NCBI GenBank assembly: GCA_023392075.1
Contig: JAEVZU010000207.1
Coordinates: 1-15,409 of the forward strand
Direction of reading: 5' to 3'
DNA: 15,409 nt
Source: Bacillota bacterium
GTDB taxonomy: Bacteria; Bacillota; Clostridia; Acetivibrionales; DSM-1351
Shown here: positions 1 to 6,323 of the stretch, one piece after another
Layout of the letters: each line of letters opens with the position of its first letter
Position numbering within the stretch: position 1 is the stretch's first letter
Notes under the pieces: generated by a model
What the model saw: only the letters and a program-made list of their open reading frames with translations
Database searches by the model: none
What the model was told of the DNA's origin: nothing
Translations under genes and position numbers: made by a program

Positions 1-546
1 CGTATATGCCAGAGCCCCAACCTGCTGTGGCTTATCGGAGTTCTGATGCACTTTTATATCTGATAGATCAACTCCTGATAGTTTTTCAAGTCCTGCTATC
101 AAATTATGTTGCATTCTTGAGCTTGAAGTAGAAGTATCTCCGTCATCCTTTTTCATTTGTATTGGAGGCTTAGTGCTGTTATCCTTTGAACTTGTGTCTT
201 TTTTTTCCCCATCCGAATCCTTTTCAACTTCAGAATTTGATCTTTCTATTAAAATAGGCTTCATTACAAGATTAGTCTGCTCTATCTTTCTTTGCTGTTT
301 GCGTAGCTTTGCCTTTTCTCTTGCTGCCACTGCTTGCCTGTATCCTATAATTGATTGCAAAAACAAGAATTCTTCTCTTGTTATGGCATCAGGATCATTA
401 AGCATCATCTGCAGCAGTTTCTTGTAATCTGTTGTTCTTACCTTTTTTTTATTTTCGGCAGGCTTATTCTTATGAATATTATTCACAGGATTATTTGTCC
501 TGCCTGAATCTGGCTCTGGTTTTTTTACTAACATTTTGGTCTGCAT
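1..546 (-). CDS. DUF4157 domain protein, N-terminal part (runs off left edge)
   Basis: An open frame of 182 codons starts at ATG 546 and is still open at base 1, so only the N-terminus is present. A GGGGGG Shine-Dalgarno lies 8 nt before the ATG. Residues 1-145 are polar, Lys/Glu/Ser/Asn-rich and probably disordered, with no signal peptide. From about residue 150 the protein reads LIAGLEKLSGVDLSDIKVH and then LAYT. This matches the opening of DUF4157 (consensus-like LE...G.DLS.V.VH...A.A.GA.A.T.G), whose later HExxH-like part would lie beyond the window. DUF4157 proteins are frequent accessory or toxin-carrier genes of extracellular contractile injection systems and polymorphic toxin loci. 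That link comes from family knowledge; the window shows no tail or sheath gene. The domain call is fairly secure, the role is not. Confidence 0.75.
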   Translation of the reverse strand, partial: MQTKMLVKKPEPDSGRTNNPVNNIHKNKPAENKKKVRTTDYKKLLQMMLNDPDAITREEFLFLQSIIGYRQAVAAREKAKLRKQQRKIEQTNLVMKPILIERSNSEVEKDSDGEKKDTSSKDNSTKPPIQMKKDDGDTSTSSSRMQHNLIAGLEKLSGVDLSDIKVHQNSDKPQQVGALAYT

Positions 547-634
547 ATATGATTCCCCCCTAAATTTGGTCTGTAATATTAAGTAAATTCTAGGGGCGAT
601 TTAACATCCAGATTTTTAAAAAGGTTTCTAATTC

Positions 635-961
635 TTAAACGGACAGATTCTGCTCAAATTTATCTTGCTTATACCCTTGCCCTACCTTCTTCTCCCTCAT
701 CTTCCTCATTAACTTACTATCCACCTTGAATCCAATTGCTGACTTAGTATGCAGTGGCACATTATTCTCAAATATCCTCCCCACATGATACATCATTCTT
801 GAAATCCCAAGTGCCACAGGAGGTTCTCTGAATTTATCCATATTATCCAGAAAGAATTTCGCATACTCATTCCCCTGCTCTGCTGACAGTGTAAGCCATT
901 TTATAGCAACTTCTTTGTTCTTCATTTTGTGGTCAATCACTACTTTTTTCCTCCGAACCAC
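635..961 (-). pseudogene. Sel1-repeat fragment resembling a relaxase C-terminal end
   Basis: This is a 108-codon frame opening with GTG at 961. Alternative starts are GTG 940, which has a GGAGG 9 nt upstream, and ATG 925. Residues about 14-40 form one Sel1/TPR-like repeat (AIKWLTLSAEQGNEYAKFFL). The rest (RMMYHVGRIFENN, then a basic tail ending KKVGQGYKQDKFEQ) is reminiscent of the C-terminal end of Sel1-containing MobP-type relaxases of integrative elements; that is recollection, not a search. A single Sel1 repeat without the relaxase domain implies a 3' remnant. Its recognisable homology begins at about 937, exactly where the gene-tail repeat copy A has its stop codon (933-935, another frame), so the 5' end looks like a recombination junction. 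It could be translated as a small orphan protein. Confidence 0.5.
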
Positions 962-1045
962 ATCTTTTCATCAGAATTATCGCTTCAACATGCCTTGAGT
1001 AGACAAAAGTGATGCCTGTTGATCCTGGTAGGACCTTGGCGGAAA
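933..1045 (-). repeat. Dispersed gene-tail repeat, copy A
   Basis: On the minus strand this segment reads CCGCCAAGG, 34 nt of T-rich spacer, then CTCAAGGCATGTTGAA, ending at TGA 933-935. Translated in one frame it gives SAK, 12 residues, then SRHVEAIILMKRCGSEEK. Copy C gives SAK, 12 residues, SRHVECVIMMTYCGSKGK with no gaps. Differences such as CAT/CAC and GAA/GAG are synonymous, so both descend from a translated gene end. The HVE.V.LM pattern resembles the C-terminus of RlmD/TrmA-family m5U methyltransferases. No upstream domain of such an enzyme is present. It lies just downstream of the serine hydrolase gene and directly before the Sel1 fragment. Confidence 0.55.
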
Positions 1046-1063
1046 TTCATAGTGAGATAGATA

Positions 1064-2524
1064 TTATTTGCTGCTATTTCGAAGAGTTCGCTTCCATAAC
1101 AGTGAAACGTTAAAATATATTTTTAATACGCAAAGAAGAATCCCTTCTATAATAGAAAAAATCATTGTCATTGCAGACCACTTCCAAAGCATGGCATAGG
1201 TGTACCCTATTAGATATGGTAAACACACCAGTACAATCGATATGCAGAAAAGCAGTATAGTTTTTATTATCAGACTTGATGTTTTCGCTAAAGTACTTTT
1301 TACTTTTATTACTTTTAAAACCATATTTATAATAAAATACAAAAGCAACAAGCAGATAAATGAGCAAATAATATCAAGCGTTGCTACCGAAACAAAGCTG
1401 ATATTATATTTATCGGCACCTTGTAAGGATGCTATATAATTTTCCGCAATGTAAATAGCTGGAGAAAGCATACTATTACAGAGAGTAGCGACAGCAGTTC
1501 TATTTTTTAAATCAATCATGACACAAGAACCGTAATTTTGTATGCCTCCCGTATGCATTATCTTTTCTCCATCTACAGATATATGCCAACCGAAAAGATA
1601 ATAATCATCACCATTTTGGGGTGTGTAGGCACATTGGCTGATATCATGTGTGCGTGCAATAGCATTTTTTAATTTATCAGGAACACTTGGTTCTCCCATT
1701 TGGGCTTTTATCCATTTACTTAAGTCAGCAGTGCAGGTAATCATTCCACCCGCAGGCTTATTGGCGCCTTCAAGCTCGGCATTATATTCCGTAATACAAC
1801 CCAAAAATGTTCTGGAACCATTTACAAATGTGACTTTTTGATTTGTTTGGTTCATATATAAATAGGTGTTATTCATTTCAAGCGGCAATAAAATGTTTTC
1901 CTGAATATAAGATTCATAACTCTTACCCGTAACTATCTCGAGTAAATATGCAAGTATGGTGTAATTCATATTTACATATTGATATTCTGAGCCTGGAGCA
2001 AAATCAAGCTTTAAGCCATTAATTGCTTGTACGCTTTTTTCTATAACACCCTCATAATCACCTGAGGGTAGATTATATAGTGTTTTATATGGTATTCCGC
2101 TAGAATGGGATAAAAGCTGGCGGATTGTTATATCTGTTTTTTCCCCTTTGTACATAAACTGCAACCAAGGAATATAATCTGATATATTTTCATCCAGATT
2201 AATATATCCATCATCAGCTATCATTTGAATTGCCAAGCCAGTAAACGCTTTTGTAGTTGAACCAAGAACGAATAACGATGAGTCGCTAATTTCTGCCCCA
2301 TGGCTTTTACCGTAATTATCAAAATTCAACTCGGAATTCTTATATTGAACCACTGCACAAGCCGGTATTCTGTGTGCTGTCATGATTTTTTCAGTAGCAT
2401 TATGTATATCGTCTACTTTCAAAAAAACATTCAAGTGCAATAGCATTATAAAAGTGAAAACAAAACAAAATGCTGTGACTATCAATATCTTCCTACACTT
2501 ATTCGTATTAATTGCTTTTTTCAT
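1064..2524 (-). CDS. Membrane-anchored serine hydrolase, beta-lactamase/PBP fold
   Basis: The 486-residue product belongs to the beta-lactamase-related (class C/AmpC-like, PF00144-type) serine hydrolases. The motifs are in order: S89-T-T-K92 (SxxK nucleophile), Y183-V-N185 (YxN) and H324-T-G-G327 (KTG equivalent, with His for Lys as in many esterase-like members). A membrane segment at about residues 12-34 acts as signal anchor, so the catalytic domain should be outside the cell. Three further hydrophobic segments at about 378-402, 418-441 and 446-472 form a C-terminal membrane domain, a layout seen in clostridial D-peptide hydrolases and esterases of this family. It starts at ATG 2524 with TATAGGGGGG close upstream (3-5 nt). 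The substrate cannot be told: peptidase, esterase or beta-lactam binding are all possible. It is flanked on both sides by gene-tail repeats (A downstream, B upstream). Confidence 0.85.
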   Translation of the reverse strand: MKKAINTNKCRKILIVTAFCFVFTFIMLLHLNVFLKVDDIHNATEKIMTAHRIPACAVVQYKNSELNFDNYGKSHGAEISDSSLFVLGSTTKAFTGLAIQMIADDGYINLDENISDYIPWLQFMYKGEKTDITIRQLLSHSSGIPYKTLYNLPSGDYEGVIEKSVQAINGLKLDFAPGSEYQYVNMNYTILAYLLEIVTGKSYESYIQENILLPLEMNNTYLYMNQTNQKVTFVNGSRTFLGCITEYNAELEGANKPAGGMITCTADLSKWIKAQMGEPSVPDKLKNAIARTHDISQCAYTPQNGDDYYLFGWHISVDGEKIMHTGGIQNYGSCVMIDLKNRTAVATLCNSMLSPAIYIAENYIASLQGADKYNISFVSVATLDIICSFICLLLLYFIINMVLKVIKVKSTLAKTSSLIIKTILLFCISIVLVCLPYLIGYTYAMLWKWSAMTMIFSIIEGILLCVLKIYFNVSLLWKRTLRNSSK

Positions 2525-2623
2525 TAGCCCCCCTATAAAATCATTAAATAATTAGTTTTTAAAATGCCGAAGGCGTAAAAAACTTACTGGTCGATGCTGA
2601 TTTCCTAACCATTTGTAAATACC

Positions 2624-2782
2624 CTACCCAGAACGATAACCTTCGATGGGTAATAAACTCAACGATATTTTATCATACAGGCTGCTGATTGAGAAGTTCC
2701 GTTCAATCCTCGTCACACATTCTGTATGCCTTGAGTGGTCAAAAAAGATGCTGTCCCCTTCTGGGTATCCCCTTGGCGGCCG
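2624..2782 (-). repeat. Dispersed gene-tail repeat, copy B
   Basis: The minus strand reads CCGCCAAGG, 35 nt, then CTCAAGGCATACAGAATG. The frame SIFFDHSRHTECVTRIERN stays open to TAG at 2624-2626. Relative to copies A and C the spacer has one extra base, and this copy reads SRHTEC rather than SRHVEC, like copy D at the right edge (HTECCVKIER). It fills most of the 376-bp gap between the divergent serine hydrolase and winged-helix regulator genes. The rest of that gap (2525-2623 and 2783-2836) shows nothing I can name. Confidence 0.45.
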
Positions 2783-2844
2783 ATATGTTCAGAGTGGTTC
2801 TCTGTGTATAGTAGGGGTAACTTTCAAAGATATGTCTTGATTAA

Positions 2845-2872
2845 TTCCATAAATGGTATTATTATATATAAT
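2845..2872 (+). promoter_or_regulatory. Probable promoter of the regulator-metalloprotease pair
   Basis: A consensus TATAAT at 2867-2872 is preceded by a weak -35 candidate, TTCCAT at 2845-2850, with a 16-nt spacer. A better hexamer, TTGATT at 2837-2842, is too far away. Transcription would begin near 2879, downstream of the ATG at 2853, which argues that translation really starts at ATG 2901. Confidence 0.4.
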
Positions 2873-2900
2873 AGAATCAATTAGGAGAGAACATCATTCT

Positions 2901-3434
2901 ATGAAAAATCTTGAGAATATTTTATTGAACCCAGTAAGAATGCGTGTAGTACAACATTTATCATATTTGAAAAGTGCAACCGTTGGCAAGCTGGTTGAAT
3001 TGATGATTGACGTGCCACGTACCACGTTATACCGACATATAAATATTCTTTATGAGTCGGGCCTGCTCACAGTAATAAAAGAAGAAAAGGTGCGAGGCAC
3101 CTATGAACGCGAGTATGCCTTGAATTTTGAAAAATTGCAAGAAGGTTTATCGCAAAATCCGATTCAGGAAAGTGTTTATAAATTTATCATGAAAATGCTT
3201 TCTGACTTTGAAGGCTACTTCAAAACTCAGGGAGCCGATCCAATAAAGGACCGACTTTTTTTAACGGAGAATACTTTGCTTCTATCAGACGCTGAATTGG
3301 AGCAATTTATTGAAGCAATATTTACGGTAGTAAAAAAATATATGAATTTATCTGTAGAGCAGGGACGTAAGTCACGACTTATTTCAATTATTTCTTCACC
3401 GTGCAGCATAAAGGAGGATTCAAATGTCAAGTAA
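2901..3434 (+). CDS. Winged-helix transcriptional regulator (ArsR/HTH_20-like)
   Basis: This is a cytoplasmic DNA-binding protein of 177 residues from ATG 2901. Residues about 5-75 form a winged helix: LNPVRMRVVQHL (helix 1), ATVGKLVELM (helix 2), PRTTLYRHINILYESGLL (recognition helix and following turn), then a basic beta-wing ending YEREYAL. The C-terminal half is helical and acidic and probably dimerises or senses a ligand; no metal-binding Cys cluster is visible. An upstream in-frame ATG at 2853 overlaps the likely -10 box and is disfavoured. AGGAG at 2883-2887 is 13 nt from ATG 2901, a little far. The last codons overlap the next gene by 11 nt, so the two are co-translated. The natural prediction is autoregulation plus control of its membrane partner. 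Confidence 0.75.
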   Translation: MKNLENILLNPVRMRVVQHLSYLKSATVGKLVELMIDVPRTTLYRHINILYESGLLTVIKEEKVRGTYEREYALNFEKLQEGLSQNPIQESVYKFIMKMLSDFEGYFKTQGADPIKDRLFLTENTLLLSDAELEQFIEAIFTVVKKYMNLSVEQGRKSRLISIISSPCSIKEDSNVK

Positions 3435-3927
3435 TTTAAGGAAATGGTTTGGAATAATTATTGCAATTATCTGCTACTATGTTGTCCATGAGGGCAGTCA
3501 TATACTGGTCGCACTGATATTAGGAGTATTTCAGAAAGTACATTTCATGGCACTTGGGGTACAAGTTGTAATCAATGCTTCCGGCATATCAGATTTACAA
3601 CTTGCAGTTTTCAATATTGCGGGAAGTGTGAGTACCTTCTTCATAGCATATGTACTGGTACTACTAAGAGGGCGTATTCTTCTTTCCCACAGTAAACTTC
3701 TAAAAGCCGCTTGCTACTATACAACTCTTGGGTTACTGCTTATAGATCCTATATATCTGTCGATATTATGCGGATTTTTCGGTGGCGGCGACATGAATGG
3801 GATTATTTTATTTGGTATCCCAGAAATAGTTGTTCGGCTGATGTATGCTCTACTTGGAATCATCAATACGTTTGTACTGTTAAAATATGTTTATCCTGCG
3901 TATAAACAAAATTTTAAAAAAGCGTAA
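3424..3927 (+). CDS. Small membrane protein with HExxH motif (M50-like metallopeptidase?)
   Basis: This is a 167-residue, very hydrophobic protein with about four to five membrane segments (10-34, 61-81, 94-118, 127-155). H22-E23-G24-S25-H26 lies inside the first membrane segment, as in site-2-type intramembrane zinc proteases (M50). A later FNIAGS (64-68) and a GGGDMNG turn around D123 may correspond to the second conserved region and third zinc ligand, but the usual NPDG motif is not exact. It has an excellent AAAGGAGG Shine-Dalgarno inside the preceding regulator gene, and the two coding regions overlap by 11 nt. The pairing suggests a sensor or protease acting with the regulator. Without a homology search it could equally be a non-catalytic integral membrane protein. 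Confidence 0.6.
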   Translation: MSSNLRKWFGIIIAIICYYVVHEGSHILVALILGVFQKVHFMALGVQVVINASGISDLQLAVFNIAGSVSTFFIAYVLVLLRGRILLSHSKLLKAACYYTTLGLLLIDPIYLSILCGFFGGGDMNGIILFGIPEIVVRLMYALLGIINTFVLLKYVYPAYKQNFKKA

Positions 3928-4036
3928 TAGATATCTACCTTTACATGAGCATTCCCATGTCATCTTTCTTATACTCTTGACTTTCGTCTATGATATTTAT
4001 GTTTTTGGGTCCTCATTTTAAATACTGTTAGTTTTA

Positions 4037-4873
4037 TCAGTTCTGAATCAATCCTTGCGTTATTATATAGAGTTTTTTTGCGTTATCCTTGTTAAAAGTT
4101 CCCATAGTCAGACTCACTTCTTTGGCTTGCATAAAAGCAGATAAAGGCACCGACGGAGGGTTTTCTAAAAGTTTAATTATAGGTTCAATTGCTTTTTCTA
4201 CAGGTTTTCCTATTACTTTATATAGCATTTTAGTTGCCGCTCTTATTACCGGCTGTTCAAAGGCTTCCATAGCTCCACTAGTCTGAACGGCACCAGGATT
4301 GAACAATATATATTTTATTTTTGTCCCGTTATTATTTTCTGCAAAGGAAACACCCAATAAATCATTCAGCCTACTCCCATGCATAATCGCTTTGATGCTT
4401 CTATAATTTTTATCAGACTGTAAATCATCCCAATTAACTGCTCCACTCATACCTGGAGCGCAGACGTTAATAATCACAGGTTGCGAAGCATTCTCCAGAC
4501 AATCCTTAAAGCCATAGCTCAGTATATAACGGCTCAGATAATAAAGTCCAAAAGAGAATTCAAAGCCTTCTACTGTCTTAATAGCTGTCGTTCGCTTTTT
4601 CTGATATTGAGCACAAAGGATTAGTGCATCCAACGATGAAAATTTGCTTCTGACTTCTTCTATAATCCGCCGGTTTTCTTTTACCAAACTTAAATCTGCC
4701 TTGAGATAAACCGCCCGCTCCTGTGCCCCCAATTTTCTGGATTCCTCATAAAATGCTTCCCCTTTAGCATTTGAACTTCCAACTACGATGACACGATCGC
4801 CGTTTTTTAAATAATGCATGGCAATCCCTTTACCAATTCCGCTTGTTCCACCTGTAATTAAAATCGTTTTCAT
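4037..4873 (-). CDS. Short-chain dehydrogenase/reductase-like protein
   Basis: The product has 278 residues starting at ATG 4873, which has AAGGA 8 nt upstream; GTG 4903 and ATG 4882 lack comparable sites. The Rossmann fold opens with TGGTSGIG at residues 7-14, followed by KADLS (58-62) for cofactor binding and FNPGAVQT (191-198), so it is an NAD(P)-dependent SDR related to the retinol dehydrogenase-like group. The active site is irregular. The NNAG motif is replaced by LCAQ (86-89) and the catalytic Ser region reads NVCAPG. In the natural alignment to YxxSK the residues are M164-H-G-S-R168; an alternative Y157-R-S-I-K161 keeps the YxxxK spacing. It may have altered chemistry or a binding role. 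It is the second gene after marR (36-nt gap, same strand), a common pairing for redox or quinone stress. Confidence 0.8.
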   Translation of the reverse strand: MKTILITGGTSGIGKGIAMHYLKNGDRVIVVGSSNAKGEAFYEESRKLGAQERAVYLKADLSLVKENRRIIEEVRSKFSSLDALILCAQYQKKRTTAIKTVEGFEFSFGLYYLSRYILSYGFKDCLENASQPVIINVCAPGMSGAVNWDDLQSDKNYRSIKAIMHGSRLNDLLGVSFAENNNGTKIKYILFNPGAVQTSGAMEAFEQPVIRAATKMLYKVIGKPVEKAIEPIIKLLENPPSVPLSAFMQAKEVSLTMGTFNKDNAKKLYIITQGLIQN

Positions 4874-4909
4874 TGATTTCATCCTTTCACATAAAACCAA
4901 CACCGATAC

Positions 4910-5362
4910 TCACATGTTTTCCTGCATCAATGCAATATCTAATAAATTGTTATATTTTGTGAGTCCAAGAACAATGTCTTTTAAATCATCTTCTGCAACA
5001 TTTTTAAAAACTAAATCTTGAAATTTTGCAACCTTTGATTTTATCTCAGTCATCTTATCCCGCGCGGTTGCTGTCAATTGGATCTTTACGACCCGTTGGT
5101 CTTCCTTTTGGCGAAACCGCTCGATAAATCCCATGTGCTCCAAGCGGGAACATATGGCAGAAACATTACTGTCTACCATATTAAGTACCTTTCCTATATC
5201 GCCCACTCGCATAGCACCTTGATCATCCAGCAGAAGCAATATACTGATTTGCTGAGCTGTCAGATTTTGATGTGAGTATTGTTGATTAGCCAGCTTGACC
5301 GTCTTTGTATCAATGTTGCGAAGCAATTCGCTGATTTTATGGCAATATTCTAATTGATTCAT
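4910..5362 (-). CDS. MarR family transcriptional regulator
   Basis: The product is 150 residues, the usual MarR length. It contains a long N-terminal dimerisation helix, a winged helix at about 35-105 with LTAQQISILLLL, VGDIGKVLNMVDSNVSAICSRLEHMGFI (recognition helix around S65-R73) and the wing basic loop ERFRQKEDQRVVKIQLT, then a C-terminal dimerisation helix. The D(Q)R motif of the wing is present (EDQRV). It starts at ATG 5362 with GGAG 9 nt upstream. It should repress its own promoter and the SDR gene downstream, and be released by a small ligand or by oxidation. The only Cys residues visible are C7 and C71, so thiol sensing is possible but unproven. Confidence 0.88.
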   Translation of the reverse strand: MNQLEYCHKISELLRNIDTKTVKLANQQYSHQNLTAQQISILLLLDDQGAMRVGDIGKVLNMVDSNVSAICSRLEHMGFIERFRQKEDQRVVKIQLTATARDKMTEIKSKVAKFQDLVFKNVAEDDLKDIVLGLTKYNNLLDIALMQENM

Positions 5363-5384
5363 TATTCATCACTCCACATTTTAT

Positions 5385-5440
5385 TTATCGAGATAATTAT
5401 TATCTAGATAGATATTACTTCGATAAATATCGGTTGTCAA
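5385..5440 (-). promoter_or_regulatory. marR-SDR promoter with three operator-like palindromes
   Basis: The minus strand carries TTGACA (5435-5440), a 17-nt spacer and TAATAT (5412-5417), a near-ideal vegetative promoter. Three short inverted repeats overlap it: CGATA-AA-TATCG (5421-5432, in the spacer), TTATC-TA-GATAG (5400-5411, just after the -10) and TTATC-GA-GATAA (5385-5396). The last two also form a larger imperfect dyad, TCGAGATAA / TTATCTAGA, separated by 3 nt. Arms of the ATCTCGA type resemble operators reported for MhqR-type MarR regulators. Autorepression is the simplest reading. Confidence 0.7.
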
Positions 5441-5602
5441 TGTAAAGTTTTTCTTTTTAATAAATAGAAAATAAAATGAGTTAACCTGAATAATTTGATG
5501 CCGATTATATTTTATTTACAATATCCTTTGGGGTAAGAATATAGCTTCACAAGTTTTGCCTGATAGCAGATTTCTTATATGTTTTTGAATTTATATGAAA
5601 AT

Positions 5603-5635
5603 AAAGGCATCAAGATTTTTAGTCTCAATGCCTTT
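5603..5635. terminator. Hairpin, possible bidirectional terminator
   Basis: AAAGGCAT (5603-5610) pairs with ATGCCTTT (5628-5635), and the loop can extend the stem through wobble pairs. T-rich tracts follow on both sides (GGATTTTTC on plus, ATTTTC on minus). No gene ends directly before it. The preceding stretch 5441-5602 shows no gene or site that I can support. Confidence 0.4.
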
Positions 5636-5707
5636 GGATTTTTCTGTTTGAAGTTGCTTTTTGGGTTGTCATCCTCCCAAATACGCAATGTCACTATGAA
5701 ACGTCCC

Positions 5708-5743
5708 AAAAAACAGGGCCAAAAATCGCAGTTTTTTGCCCTG
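5708..5743 (-). terminator. Rho-independent terminator (minus strand)
   Basis: On the minus strand CAGGGC, AAAAA and a small loop pair with TTTTT and GCCCTG (arms 5714-5725 and 5732-5743, one mismatch), followed at once by six T (5713-5708). This is the strongest intrinsic terminator in the window. It lies 28 nt past the stop codon of gene-tail repeat C, as if it were the original terminator of that vanished gene. It would also stop read-through from the Wadjet/fic side. Confidence 0.75.
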
Positions 5744-5744
5744 A

Positions 5745-5764
5745 AACCACTGCATATAGTGGTT
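5745..5764. repeat. Short inverted repeat between repeat C and the terminator
   Basis: AACCACT (5745-5751) and AGTGGTT (5758-5764) with a 6-nt loop form a clean 7-bp hairpin directly between the stop codon of repeat C and the terminator. Its function is unknown; it may be an RNA structure or a recombination site. Confidence 0.4.
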
Positions 5765-5770
5765 CCCGCC

Positions 5771-5875
5771 TCATTTGCCCTTAGAACCACAATACGTCAT
5801 CATTATCACGCACTCAACGTGCCTTGAGGCTACAAAAAAGATGACGTGTATGCCCACTTTTTCCTTGGCGGAAGG
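5771..5875 (-). repeat. Dispersed gene-tail repeat, copy C
   Basis: The minus strand reads CCGCCAAGG (5863-5871), a 34-nt spacer and CTCAAGGCACGTTGAGTG, ending at TGA 5771-5773. The frame reads SAKEKVGIHVIFFVASRHVE, then CVIMMTYCGSKGK and stop. It aligns without gaps to copy A. Terminator and hairpin follow within 30 nt. The copy separates the marR/SDR module from the fic-Wadjet module. Confidence 0.55.
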
Positions 5876-5925
5876 GTATTTTTCTGTTTTTGCTCAATCC
5901 TTAACCGCTGTTTTATAAAATACAC

Positions 5926-5963
5926 ATAAAAAGTATCAAACCTATACGTCTGATACTTTTTAT
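5926..5963. terminator. Terminator hairpin downstream of the fic remnant
   Basis: A 13-bp perfect stem, ATAAAAAGTATCA (5926-5938) with TGATACTTTTTAT (5951-5963), encloses a 12-nt loop. The symmetric A/T ends would allow termination in both directions. Part of the same sequence recurs after the intact fic gene (around 14277-14309), where the stem is degraded, so it belongs to the duplicated fic unit. Confidence 0.6.
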
Positions 5964-5984
5964 ATGTATTTTGCTATCATACTT

Positions 5985-6203
5985 GTTACACGTTTCACAT
6001 AAGTGCTTTTCCGCCAACGGAAATACCGTCTTCCAATACCACTTTAGTTTCCATGAGCATAAGGGTATTTCCTTCTATTGCAGTAGAGTTATGAGTAAAT
6101 TCTACTGCAAAACATTATTATAGGCTTCAATTGTAACTTCATGAAGTGTATCTTTTCCCTCTTCATACAATTATTGTTTTTCTAATATTCTTTTAAAATC
6201 CAA
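5985..6203 (-). pseudogene. fic pseudogene (internally deleted, frameshifted)
   Basis: From the TTG at 6203 the frame reads MDFKRILEKQ and then meets a stop at codon 11, where the intact gene has K. It continues in frame as LYEEGKDTLHEVTIEAYNN, where a 1-nt deletion shifts the frame, and the remains of the STAIEGN inhibitory motif and of GISVGGKAL follow. After GGAAAAGCACTTA (about 6001) the sequence jumps to the 3' flank TGTAACAAGTATGATA, so the catalytic core with HPFxDGNGR is gone. The -10 box of the intact gene (TATAAT) is CATAAT here. It is non-functional, with the same Shine-Dalgarno and start context as the complete gene at the other end of the Wadjet operon. Confidence 0.88.
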
Positions 6204-6288
6204 GATTGCACCTCATTTCATAGTAAACTTTTACATACTAACTTTATGACCATTATGGAATACTGATTACAAATAGTAACACATGTAA

Positions 6289-6323
6289 TTGAATAAAATT
6301 CATGATCTTGTAATTTTATTCAA
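6289..6323 (-). terminator. Inverted repeat over the jetC stop codon
   Basis: TTGAATAAAATT (6289-6300) and AATTTTATTCAA (6312-6323) form a perfect 12-bp stem with an 11-nt loop. The jetC stop codon (6316-6318) lies in one arm. The stem is almost pure A/T and lacks a following T-run, so termination is uncertain; RNA stabilisation or an insertion scar is possible. The outer edge coincides with the end of the fic repeat. Confidence 0.4.

Larger units (their letters stand above)
5926..6290 (-). repeat. Left direct repeat of the fic unit (decayed copy)
   Basis: This stretch matches 14277-15173 in the same orientation: 3' flank, fic 5' part and promoter region. About 550 bp of the gene interior is missing. 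Together the two copies bracket the Wadjet operon. Homology stops near 6290, only some 26 nt from the jetC stop codon. By eye most aligned bases are identical. Confidence 0.85.

Noticed and set aside
173..427. 84-codon plus-strand open frame
   Set aside because: It is the antisense shadow of the DUF4157 coding region, which has the better start, Shine-Dalgarno and domain match.
536..573. TTGGTCTG repeated either side of the DUF4157 Shine-Dalgarno
   Set aside because: An 8-10 bp direct repeat may be chance in this AT-rich DNA, and no link to a known site was seen.
3928..4036. Possible terminator between the convergent metallopeptidase and SDR genes
   Set aside because: Only a 5-bp ACATG/CATGT dyad without a T-run was seen.
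5575..5790. 71-codon minus frame and an 82-codon plus frame over the same region
   Set aside because: Both run through the rho-independent terminator and hairpins, lack a Shine-Dalgarno and resemble no family known to me.
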